In this document: positions 14,201-23,362 of the stretch, piece after piece
Numbering within the stretch: the first letter of the stretch is position 1
Layout: each line of letters starts with the position of its first letter
DNA from: Pleodorina starrii
Taxonomy: Eukaryota > Chlorophyta > Chlorophyceae > Chlamydomonadales > Volvocaceae
Assembly: GCA_030267565.1 (NCBI GenBank)
Contig: BRXU01000021.1
Coordinates: forward strand, 2,388,501-2,452,500
Reading direction: 5' to 3'
Length of the DNA: 64,000 bases
Position numbers and translations under genes: made by a program
Notes under the pieces: generated by a model
What the model saw: only the letters and a program-made list of their open reading frames with translations
Databases searched by the model: none
Told to the model about the DNA's origin: nothing

Positions 14201-15150
14201 GCCTCCACCGCCTCCTCCGCCACCCTTCCCGCCGCCGCCGCCTCCACCTCCGCCTCCACCGCCACCTCCACCCGTCCCACCCCCTCCTCCGCCGCCGCCT
14301 CCTCCGCCTCCACCTCCTCCGCCACCATTCCCGCCCCCGCCCCCGCCGCCACCCCCCCCCACCGCCGCCACCACCCTTCCCGCCGCCTCCTCCTCCGCCC
14401 CCACCGCCTCCACCGCCACCTCCACCACCCTTCCCTCCGCCCCCCCCTCCGCCCCCACCGCCCCCGCCACCGCCACCCTTCCCGCCCCCGCCTCCTCCGC
14501 CGCCTCCTCCGCCCCCGCCTCCTCCGCCTCCATTCCCGCCACCGCCACCGCCGCCACCGCCCCCACCACCTCCTCCTCCTTTCCCGCCGCCCCCACCACC
14601 ACCCCCGCCACCGCCGCCACCGCCCCCACCCCCTCGCCCCCCACCTCCACCACCCCCGCCACCACCACCTCCGCCCCCTCCGTTCCCGCCGCCACCGCCT
14701 CCTCCACCACCGCCTCCTCCACCGCCTCCGCCACCCTTCCCGCCTCCGCCGCCCCCGCCTCCGCCTCCCCCTCCTCCTCCGCCCTTCCCTCCCCCCCCTC
14801 CACCACCACCCCCGCCGCCGCCTCCCCCTCCCCCTCCCTTCCCTCCTCCGCCGCCGCCTCCACCCCCGCCACCACCTCCGCCTCCATTCCCGCCTCCGCC
14901 ACCTCCGCCGCCACCACCGCCACCTCCACCGCCGCCTCCATTCCCTCCGCCCCCGCCCCCGCCGCCGCCGCCCCCGCCACCACCGCCTTTCCCTCCTCCA
15001 CCGCCGCCGCCTGCTCCACCTCCCCCGCCCCCTCCACCTCCTTTCCCTCCGCCGCCGCCACCGCCACCGCCACCACCTCCGCCTCCTCCTCTTCCGCCCC
15101 CACCGCCGCCGCCACCCCCACCCCCACCTCCGCCTCCTCCGCCCCATCCT

Positions 15151-15182
<32 letters not shown>

Positions 15183-18100
15183 CCCACCGCCCCCGCCGCT
15201 CCCGCCGCCGCCACCGCCACCGCCTCCTCCTCCGCCGCCACCACCATTCCCTCCCCCTCCCCCACCTCCTCCTCCTCCTCCGCCGCCACCACCGCCACCC
15301 GTCCCCCCGCCTCCGCCGCCGCCGCCCCCACCCCCGCCCCCACCACCGCTTCCTCCGCCGCCTCCTCCGCCTCCGCCCCCACCTCCGCCCCCCCCACCAC
15401 CATTCCCACCACCACCTCCTCCGCCACCGCCGCCTCCACCGCCGCCTCCGCTGCCACCTCCCCCTCCCCCTCCGCCGCCCCCTCCACCACCACCGCCACC
15501 GCCATTCCCACCGCCCCCACCGCCTCCTCCTCCTCCTCCCCCACCGCCCCCCTTCCCTCCGCCTCCTCCTCCCCCTCCCCCTCCGCCGCCGCCTCCCCCA
15601 CCGCCTTTCCCGCCGCCCCCACCTCCTCCTCCCCCACCTCCACCAGCCCCACCGCCCCCACCTCCTCCACCGCCGCCTCCTCCTCCTCCTCCTCCCCCAC
15701 CCCCGCCCTCTCCATCGCCGCCGCCCCCCAGCCCGCGGCCACCCAGCCCCCTCCCACCAAGCCCCCTGCCGCCCAGCCCTCGCCCCCCAAGCCCTCGCCC
15801 GCCCAGCCCGCTTCCCCCCAGCCCGCCGCCGCCTTGCACCATGGTAAGCCACTCGCTGCGGTTTGCCCTTCGCTGCTTCCCAGCCAGATGCCCTCAGCAC
15901 CCCTCCGCTGTGCGCTCACCCTCCGTGCCCACCCTCCGTGCTCACCCTCCGCGCGCACGCTGCGGTCGGAAACAGCTGTAGCGAAATTCGCGGCAGCTGC
16001 AGCCTGACCGCTGTGGGGGCGAAGCGGGGGGCCATAGCCCATTAGCCCTGCTGTGATGACCCGTGTGAATCGATTGGAAGCTTCCGGGGGGCGGATCGGA
16101 CGACTGGATGGATAGATATTTAGATGTATGGTATGTGTGTCTATCAGGGTTGCTATCTTCCTTGACGGGAGTATCTACGGGCTCAGATTTTCGTCACTCA
16201 AATGCTCCAAAAACTTCTATGGCTGATGAGAAGTTTGTTGGCTGGGAAGGCCCAAAAATATCTGTGTGCAGTGCCAAGATATCAACCGTGACCGTGTGCA
16301 ATATAGGAACTTGTTTTCAGTATTATCCAGCACAATTCTTCGGAGCGGAAAACATCTTTTTCGCCGTCGGGAGGGAGCCGGCGACGTGATTTCCGCGAAA
16401 ATGGGCTTCTGAAGTTCTATGGATGATCAGATTGTTTGGTCAAATTTATCCCTAAAATTTCATACTGGACACTCAAAATCGCAAAAAAAACTTCTATCGA
16501 TTTTCTATTTTTTTGGCAAATAGATATTTTTATCCTAAGATAGCAACCCTGATGTCTATGTGTATGCGTATGCGTATGCTTTTCAACCTTGACCCTCCTC
16601 CTCCAGTCTATCTCACCATACCCCGGCCCCATTCCCCCCCCTTTCCCCGCAGCTCTGCGTCACCTGGCTGCGCACTGACGGACCCATGGGTCAGTCGCAG
16701 TGCGCCGCGCTGGTCGCCGCCGCCACCAAGGCTACCGCCGGCATCCCGCTGTCGGCGGCGCCGGCGCAGCCCTTCGCCTGCGACGAGGTCGTCAGCAACA
16801 CCGCCGTCGCCTGCGCGACCTACAGGACCCCCGCCGACGCGTCCGCGGTCGCCACCAAGCTCGACGGACAGGCCACGACGGACATCCTCTTCATGCTCAA
16901 CGCCACCAGCGCCACGGTTGTGGAGAACGGGCAGCTGACGTGCAAGCCCTCTGTTGTCAGCTACGTGGTCACGGACATGTTCCACCAGTCCGTGTGCCGC
17001 TCCAACGGCGCTGCCACCGCCTGCTCCAAACCACAGCCCGACGAGTTCCCGTACTGCACGTGTGAGCCGGGCCTGGCGCGGCAGACGCCGTACGGCGTGA
17101 CGTACAGCCGCCGCTTCATCAAGGGCTCCAACACGTTTTTCTGCTTCAAGATTCGGGTCAACCGAACGCAGTGCGGCAACGCGCGCTGCTGCAACATGGT
17201 GCGTGGCGTGCGGGTGTGGCGGAATGGGTGCTTGGGTGGGGGGTGTTTGGCGTTCCGGGGACGCGGGGAGGGAAAAGGTGGGGGACTGAGGGATTGCGTG
17301 GGGAGCTGACGATAGCGTACACACACACCGCGTTGCGAAGTGCTGTTGTGGGATGCGGTGCGCTGCTGTCGAGTCTTCCTCTTTGTGTTGTTCCCTGATG
17401 TTGTTGTTCCTTGTTGTTGTTCCCTGTTGTTGATGTTGTTGAACCTCCCCGGCACAACCGGCACCGGCACACCACTCGGAACTCGAACCGCATTTCACGA
17501 AAGCCTGTGAGCCCAGCACGTCCCAGCCACTTTCAACCACACTCAACTACCTAACCCCCAACCAACCACTTATCACCGCCGGTGGTCGGTGAATCCACCC
17601 ATTACCCATTATTCTCCGCTGCGGTATCTTCTTTTTACCACCCATTACCCAGCTGCTAACCCTAAAAACCTCTACCCCCCTCCTCTCAACGCTACACCAG
17701 GACCTGGCCAAGGTTGAGTGGCTTTCCGGGACCAACGCCGATTGTTGGAGCGCCGTCAGCGGTTTCACGCTGTCGTCCGACCCCAAGCCGGCGCTGCGCT
17801 CGGCGGTGTGGATGCGGCCGCTGGACAGCGCCATGTCGCCCGGCGTCAACACCACGGTGGGCGTGCTCAAGGCCAACAACCTCAACCTCAACACGGCCAA
17901 CGCCGACGGAGTTGAGATGTGCATCGCGCTGAAGAGGGCCAGTCGCACCTGCAGCACCATGAAGCAGTTCTGCTTCCAGGGCACCTGCAAGTATGCCATT
18001 TTCAACAGGTGAGTTCCTATATACAATATATACGTCAATTATAATGTAATCATTTATATTTTAGTTTTTTAGTAGGATGGTATGATGGTAATTGATCGGG

Positions 18101-18463
18101 GGTAGGTAGGACTTATAAGTTGTACGGCGGCGGAAAAAACAATCGTACGACAGTGGGAAACCCCAGGTCATCGGTAACGTCGCCGAAACCGACAAGGTCC
18201 TCACAGCTGCTCCCTTCCCCTCGAACTGCCACTCTCTAGTCTCTACGCGCCCTCCGCCCCAAAAGTACGGTCCGTTCTCCAGCGTCGCCTCAACCCCCAT
18301 AGCTGCGGTCCTTACCGTATTCCTTACCATCCGCCCCATCCCCTGCCTCGCCCTCGCCCTCACCCTCACCCACACCCTTACCCCTCCCAGGGCTTCTTCC
18401 TGCTGTGCAACCGACTACGCCCCCGGGAAGCAGTTCAACGTCTACAACCGCCGTCTATATTGA
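2242..18463 (+). CDS. giant multi-module pherophorin (extracellular matrix glycoprotein), 8 exons
   Basis: Pherophorins are secreted hydroxyproline-rich matrix glycoproteins of volvocine algae. Exons inferred from splice sites and phase: 2242-2282, 2419-2636, 4310-4488, 9364-10137, 10833-15843, 16653-17198, 17701-18008, 18391-18463. All joins are in frame, giving about 2382 residues if one extra base in exon 5 is discounted. Exon 1 encodes a signal peptide (MRGLLVVTILLAL). Exons 2-4 form an N-type pherophorin domain (GFPYASC, FCWRIRV, CCQANITKIEF, GPCKTLDQL, ACCPV). It is followed by an SPPPP rod, then a C-type domain (ICGVCVEITITPP, FTFTPERC, LSVCGTF, GACMQ). Exon 5 is almost pure proline. 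Exons 6-8 add a second C-type domain (LCVTWL, FACDEV, VACATY) and a second N-type domain (FPYCTC, FCFKIRV, KVEW, CCATDYAPGK), ending at TGA 18461-18463. Two genes remain possible but would need an unseen start or stop. No TGTAA polyadenylation signal was seen close downstream. Confidence 0.85.
3521..3729. repeat. GCAGCAGGCCCG minisatellite in pherophorin intron 2
   Basis: Tandem 12-bp units (GCAGCAGGCCCG), with 15-bp variants carrying one more GCA, run without interruption through the middle of the intron between 2636 and 4310. A short CAACAG tail follows at the 3' end. The array stays open in several frames and so creates spurious Ala/Gly/Pro ORFs. Confidence 0.9.
5171..8619. repeat. GGGTC pentamer satellite filling pherophorin intron 3
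   Basis: About 3.4 kb of the 4875-bp intron (4489-9363) is a pentameric array in a single 5-bp register. The flanks (5211-6780, 7616-7875 and 8428-8619) mix GGGTC with variants AGATC, GGGCC and GGCTC, forming 20-bp and longer higher-order units. Two cores are essentially pure GGGTC: about 6785-7615 (some 165 units) and about 7876-8427 (some 109 units). GGG tracts separated by TC fit the G-quadruplex pattern on the transcribed-sense strand. No stop codon can arise in the pure array, so long open frames here are artefacts. Confidence 0.97.
10297..10331. repeat. CTGCA pentamer microsatellite
   Basis: About six to seven CTGCA units lie inside the pherophorin intron between 10137 and 10833. A shorter run of the same motif occurs near 57966-57988 in an intron of the tryptophanyl-tRNA synthetase gene. 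Confidence 0.9.
10857..15840 (+). repeat. coding CCN array: 1660-residue polyproline rod with regular F/L punctuation
   Basis: This is the bulk of pherophorin exon 5. The coding strand is an almost unbroken CCN array. From about 12060 onward the proline runs are interrupted by a single residue, mostly Phe, sometimes Leu, Val, Ala, Ser, Arg or His, after alternating runs of 15 and 17 prolines. That gives a 34-residue (102-bp) repeat. The last 40 residues change to the SPPPP/RPPSP type usual in pherophorin rods. A run of nine C at 14352-14360 shifts the frame by one base. Confidence 0.95.
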
Positions 18464-18820
18464 ACTAACCGCTCAATCGACTGAGCCGGCCAGCCCCGCA
18501 GCTGCCAGCCCAGCAGCTGAGCTGTCGGATGGCCGGATCCGGACGTGACGGACCGCTTGACGCTGACGCCGACCGGCCAATCAATAACGGGGCGAGCCGT
18601 CTTCTGCCACCGCCATCGCCGCCGCCGGAAACGCCACGGGTAGCGAGCCGATCCGGAGGTCATCTCCTGGTCGGCTGGAGAGAGAGATAGGGGTTGTGCG
18701 GTTTGCCGGGCTGTGGTAGGTTGCGGCTGTCGCGACCGCGGCCACCGCGGCTGATTCTGCTCCGCGGCGATACGCGCCGCAATCCCAGCATATCTGCGAC
18801 TTGCCACCCACTTACGACAG

Positions 18821-19003
18821 AGCTGCGGCTGCAGCTGCGGCTGCGGCTGCGGCTGCGGCTGCGGCTGCGGCTGCGGCTGCGGCTGCGGCTGCGGCTGCGG
18901 CTGCGGCTGCGGCTGCGGCTGCGGCTGCGGCTGCGGCTGCGGCTGCGGCTGCGGCTGCGGCTGCGGCTGCGGCTGCGGCTGCGGCTGCGGCTGCGGCTGC
19001 GGC
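18821..19003. repeat. (CTGCGG)n hexamer array
   Basis: About 30 near-perfect CTGCGG copies. The array is open in all frames, giving poly-Ala/Ala-Ala, Leu-Arg or Gln-Pro ORFs on both strands that should not be read as genes. Confidence 0.97.
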
Positions 19004-20482
19004 CGGTGATGACCGGGCGCAACAGGGCTCGACGGGCGCAACGACGGACTGTGATGTTACCGTACTGCGTACCGTACCTGCGGGGGCCCAAGCGCCCTCC
19101 CAGCCCCTCGACTCCACTTGTACGTGCACATACACAGACTCTTGCACTCCTGGTACTCGCGGGAGTGCGGCATGCCGGCGTGTGTGTGTGTATGTGTGTA
19201 CGAGTGTGTGTGTGTACGACGGTGGTGTGCTCGTGTGTGCGTCTGCCGCAGCGCATCGCAGCGCGCCTCGTTTGATTTTGGTGTGTGTGAGTGTTTGTGT
19301 TTGTGTGTGTTGGTGGAGGGGGGGTATTTTGGGTTATCGGTGCCCGCACACGCTGAAACATGACGGCATCTAGCGGGCACTCTCTCCCCCTTCCCTTACC
19401 TGACCCATTTCTGAATTTTCTTCCGGAGTTCAGGCCGGGGGCGCCCCACGTTCGCGCGGGTTGCGCGTGTCATGTTGTGTGTCAGGGGCAGCCAAACACC
19501 TCCGGCCGGTCGTTAGTACGGCAGCTGGTTGATTCGGTTGTGCTGCCTGATGGAGAGACACGACAACGCCGGGGTTGAGCCGGGCCGCCCCTGCGTTTGT
19601 GGGCTTTAGGCGACTTTTGGACTAGAGGGACTGCACGGTTAATATTGTTACTGGAGAGACCGGGATTAGCCGTCCTTGTAGATGTGTGGGCTGAGAACTG
19701 CTGGCTTGCTGACGAAGCGCAGGAATGGAAGCGGGATGGCGTCGCTGGCAAAAGCGCACGCACGCGGATGGATGGATGGATGGGCTGCCGAGGCCCATGC
19801 AGGATGGAGTTTTCGCGCGGGAGTTACGGTGCTGCTTGCCCTGGCTTGGGGTTGCTTGCGCGCGCGGCTGTCTGGCAGGCTGACTGGGCCGTTGCGGTGT
19901 TCATGCGCAGGAGGGCCCGGCCCAGCGAGGTACGGGCACCGGCGGATATGCGCGCCATTCCCGCCCTTTTCCCTGTGGGTGGGTGATCATGTGCGTGCGT
20001 ACGTGCGTGAGTGCGTGCGTGCGCTCCTACATTTGTCGTACATATGTATTCACGCGCGTGGACCTGTGACGTCTTTTCATTCTTCTTCTCTCTTTCTGCC
20101 TCCCTGGTCTGGTCTGGTGGTTACCCGCACGCATGCAGGGCACACGCCTCACGTGCGCACACACATGTTGGTTTTATTTGGACTGCGGCCGTGGCGTGCG
20201 TGTGATGCACGGAAACCGCATGTACCTGACGTGCTGCATTGCATTACAAGTCGAGCTTGAGGTCTGCTGTGCGTGCTTGTGCGTGTGTGTGTATGCGTGT
20301 GCGCGCGCGTGTATGCTTGACCGCGCGGTGTTTGTCTACCGTATCTGCAACACGTGCTTGTGTGCTGGCCATCAGTGTGCGTGTGCTCGCGTGGTTGCTC
20401 TCTTCCTTCCCTCACACCCGACTGCGTGTTTCAACCCTCACCTCACCTTACTGGTACTGAGCCCTCTCTCAAGAGCGGGACC

Positions 20483-20541
20483 CGACGGACAGACGGACGG
20501 ACGGACAGACAAGACAGACAAGACGGACAGACGGACGGACG
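20483..20541. repeat. GACGGACA-type microsatellite
   Basis: Imperfect tandem of GACGGACA, GACGG and AGACA units. It is non-coding as far as can be seen. Confidence 0.85.
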
Positions 20542-21426
20542 GATCGATCTCCTTGAATTCACAGACGACCGGTCTTGCGTGACGAAGATGATGACGTCGA
20601 GAGTGATTATTGTACGACACGGCGTGGCCCTGTACGGCATGGAGATGCCCTTCCGCACCTTGAGACGTTGAGAGTTGAGACATCCAAACCCTGCGCCCTG
20701 GGGTCTGGGGTGGCGGGCCTAGGGCCTACCCCAGCCCCCGCCGCCCGCCACGCGCATGACGTGTATGCGCGGGGGACCGGCACCCGGGCAGCCCCGGGGC
20801 ACGCAGCGGTGCGTGCCGCTGCCACCGGAGCTGCCCTTTGAGATGTAAAACGCGCTCCTGGAGATGTACGTCATGTCAGTCAGCTGCGGCCAGACGCGCC
20901 GGTGATCACTTTTTTGGGGGTCTACTGTGAAAGGGCTGAAGTCATGTGAAGAGGGCGGGGGAGAACGCGCGCGCGTGTGAGGGAGGGTAGATTGGAGGGT
21001 GGGTGGGTAGTAGTATTTAATAATACAGTGGGTGCGCGGTTTTGAGGGGCGCCCTGCGCCCACCGCCCCCGGGGATTGGGAACGCCATCACGGCCCGATT
21101 AGAACTCAGCGACCTCTGTACCCGAAAATGGACATGGACATGGAATTTGTGTACAGCAACTAACGGTGGGCCTCGAGGGATTAAGCAGCGCGGTACCGAA
21201 ACCAGCACGTGACCCATCCGCACGCATCCGTAACACGTACATTGCGTCACGCGCCTCGACCAATCCTGCAGGTCTATCGGTGCCGCACGACAGCAGTAGA
21301 CGCAGACTCAAAGAGTTGTTGTGAGCGGATCGTGTGGCCGCGTGTGTTACAGCGAAGCCAAGTGGCAGCGACCCGACAGTCGCCGACACACACAGTCACA
21401 CACACAACCTACACACACATGCACAA

Positions 21427-21882
21427 TCACACGCGTGCGCCAAACGCCGCTGTAAAATGCAAAACACCGCTGTATGGTGCCGCGACCCGTTGTACGCCCG
21501 ATCCATTTTGGTCCACGCCGTTGTTGTTGCTGTCGGCACAGGGACCTGCCGTACATGAGGGCCTACGAGGGAGAAACACCTGACACCGACTCGGCTGCCG
21601 GCGCGCGAAAAAGCCGCGCTGCGAGCTCTCAGCAAAGGCACTACGAAACACATCATCTTCGTTTGCGTGAGGCCTTTCGCCCTGTCTGCTCGTGTCGGCG
21701 GCGGTGTCGTCGGTTAGAGCCAACCCCCGCAGCTTCAGCAGCGTTGTCCCGTCCTCGATGACCGGGATTTCAAGCTCCGACCTGCATCCCAAAATGTACT
21801 CGATGTTGCCAACTGTGGAGTTGCATTTGGCGTAGGCCTGGCCCAGTTCTTCGAGGAGGGCCGTTGAGTCGACGTGCGCCAT
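21427..21882 (-). CDS. small unknown ORF, N-terminus similar to the ORF at 30274
   Basis: ATG at 21882 opens a 151-codon frame that I cannot assign to a family. Its first 50 residues contain ALLEELGQAYAKC and end in an acidic/Leu stretch. They resemble the start of the ORF beginning at 30274 (ALLGDLADAYEKC): both share a Leu-Leu, Ala-Tyr, Lys-Cys pattern and a following RS-x-EDG/EDE region. The downstream part is low complexity and may be intron read-through, so this is probably only a first exon. The split-repeat retroelement begins 343 bp upstream of the ATG, in the expected promoter. No further exons were identified. Confidence 0.35.
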   Translation of the reverse strand: MAHVDSTALLEELGQAYAKCNSTVGNIEYILGCRSELEIPVIEDGTTLLKLRGLALTDDTAADTSRQGERPHANEDDVFRSAFAESSQRGFFARRQPSRCQVFLPRRPSCTAGPCADSNNNGVDQNGSGVQRVAAPYSGVLHFTAAFGARV

Positions 21883-22224
21883 TCGTAATTGCTGCGAAGC
21901 ACAAAGCTACTTCCGAGCGAAGTTAGATATGCAATCTAGGCTTGCAGGTGGCTGCATCTCAGGGTCAAATTGAAAGAACTGTGGCTGTTTGCATTTAAAG
22001 CAAATGAGAGCAGTACCAGTACGGTAGCAGCAGAAGTCGGACGGGCCGTTCTCAAGTTTCCAGCGCCAGGAATTTAATTTCTAAACATATACATGTGTTT
22101 TATGACCTTGAAAGCTCTAATGGCGACAGACTCCTTAAACTACGATGGAACACGGGCACAGTTGGTCAACTGCTGACGGTGGCTGCGGAGGGCTGCGGCG
22201 ACAACAAATGTCGTAACTTTTCCT

Positions 22225-22557
22225 TTTGAGAAAGCGTTCGCCGTACGGAGACCGTCTTGGGAACAATGCCCAAAGCGCGTGCGGGGCCCCTTCTAGGGGC
22301 GGGTTGAAACAGTCAATGGTCAGTACGAATCTAACTGTCAGAGCCGATACGGGATTGCCAACTCCGCACAACAACGGGACTCTGTCTGAACCCACACTAA
22401 CGTCAAGAAACCAACACTTGCCGGAGAGTGAACGTGGAAATGGGGCTTGGGTGGCCCCGTCGTCACGTGACTCGCGCCAAGCCTGCGCCCGTGACCACGG
22501 GTGCCTTAAGGTCTGCCCGGTAGCCACCCGGCAACACACACCAGGCAGACACCCCCC
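22225..22557 (-). repeat. outer copy of split repeat A (333 bp)
   Basis: Starts TTTGAGAAAGCG and ends at a run of six C. By eye it matches 23016-23348 over its full length. It forms the plus-strand left end of the element, which is the 3' end relative to the ORFs. Confidence 0.92.
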
Positions 22558-22677
22558 GGCGATACTGAAAAGGTCAACACACAAACCACTCGAGCGATGC
22601 CTTAGCCCTAGAACAAACCCGTGCTGTCCAACGCGCGAAAACGCCCGATGTCCAAGGTAAAGGGGAGGGTGGGCGGG

Positions 22678-23016
22678 AAAATAAAAGCAAACGAACAGAG
22701 CCGACTGGGGTCGATAAACGCACCCCCCGAACTGCCTCCCTAGGCGCCAACTTAAGGCCCGCCTGCTCGTATCAAGTTCCAGCTAATACCTCAACAGCGC
22801 GGCAGCAGCAGAGGAAGGCACCGCGCTGCTCTACCGGCAAACCGTCTGTCGCCTGCAGAAACCACCGCTCCGGAACCAGCCGCAGTACGGACGACCCTCC
22901 CAAACTGGTTCACCTGAGCAACCAACCCAACTACTAATCTGAGAACAGTCTGCGCCGGCTCTGCGCTCCTTCAAACCCAATTTTAGCGTTCGCGTGGCTA
23001 CCTCTAAAATAAGAAT
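22678..23016 (-). repeat. inner copy of split repeat B (339 bp)
   Basis: Matches 26326-26664 over its full length, from AAAATAAAAGC to AAGAAT. It abuts the inner A copy with a shared T at 23016. In PAT-type elements such a junction corresponds to the joined ends of a circular intermediate. Confidence 0.92.
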
Positions 23017-23348
23017 TTGAGAAAGCGTTCGCCGTACGGAGACCGTCTTGGGAACAATGCCCAAAGCGCGTGCGGGGCCCCTTCTAGGGGCGGGTTGAAA
23101 CAGTCAATGGTCAGTACGAATCTAACTGTCAGAGCCGATACGGGATTGCCAACTCCGCACAACAACGGGACTCTGTCTGAACCCACACTAACGTCAAGAA
23201 ACCAACACTTGCCGGAGAGTGAACGTGGAAATGGGGCTTGGGTGGCCCCGTCGTCACGTGACTCGCGCCAAGCCTGCGCCCGTGACCACGGGTGCCTTAA
23301 GGTCTGCCCGGTAGCCACCCGGCAACACACACCAGGCAGACACCCCCC
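23016..23348 (-). repeat. inner copy of split repeat A (333 bp)
   Basis: Second copy of the sequence at 22225-22557. Its inner edge lies about 15 bp beyond the stop codon of the recombinase frame (23363-23365), so coding sequence runs right up to the repeat. Confidence 0.92.
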
Positions 23349-23362
23349 CAACCCAGTCACGC

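Larger units (their letters stand above)
18464..21426. other. gene-poor, repeat-rich stretch after the pherophorin
   Basis: No exon was supported here. Contents include a CTGCGG hexamer array (18821-19003), GT-rich runs near 19188-19320, a short GGAT run near 19768-19792 and an ACGG/CAGA-rich run at about 20483-20541. The pherophorin 3' UTR must lie at its left end. Confidence 0.6.

Noticed and set aside
10753..16042. Very long His/Arg, Ala/Val/Glu, Trp/Arg and poly-Gly frames on both strands
   Set aside because: Shadows of the CCN proline-coding array. Only the proline frame connects in phase to flanking pherophorin exons.
18660..19373. Poly-Ala, Leu-Arg and Gln-Pro frames over the hexamer array
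   Set aside because: Open in every frame because of the CTGCGG repeat; no flanking domain or splice context.
20594..20671. Short frame starting MTSRVIIVRHG, like the start of a histidine phosphatase
   Set aside because: Only about 25 codons with no following conserved region or exon. The RHG match is probably chance.
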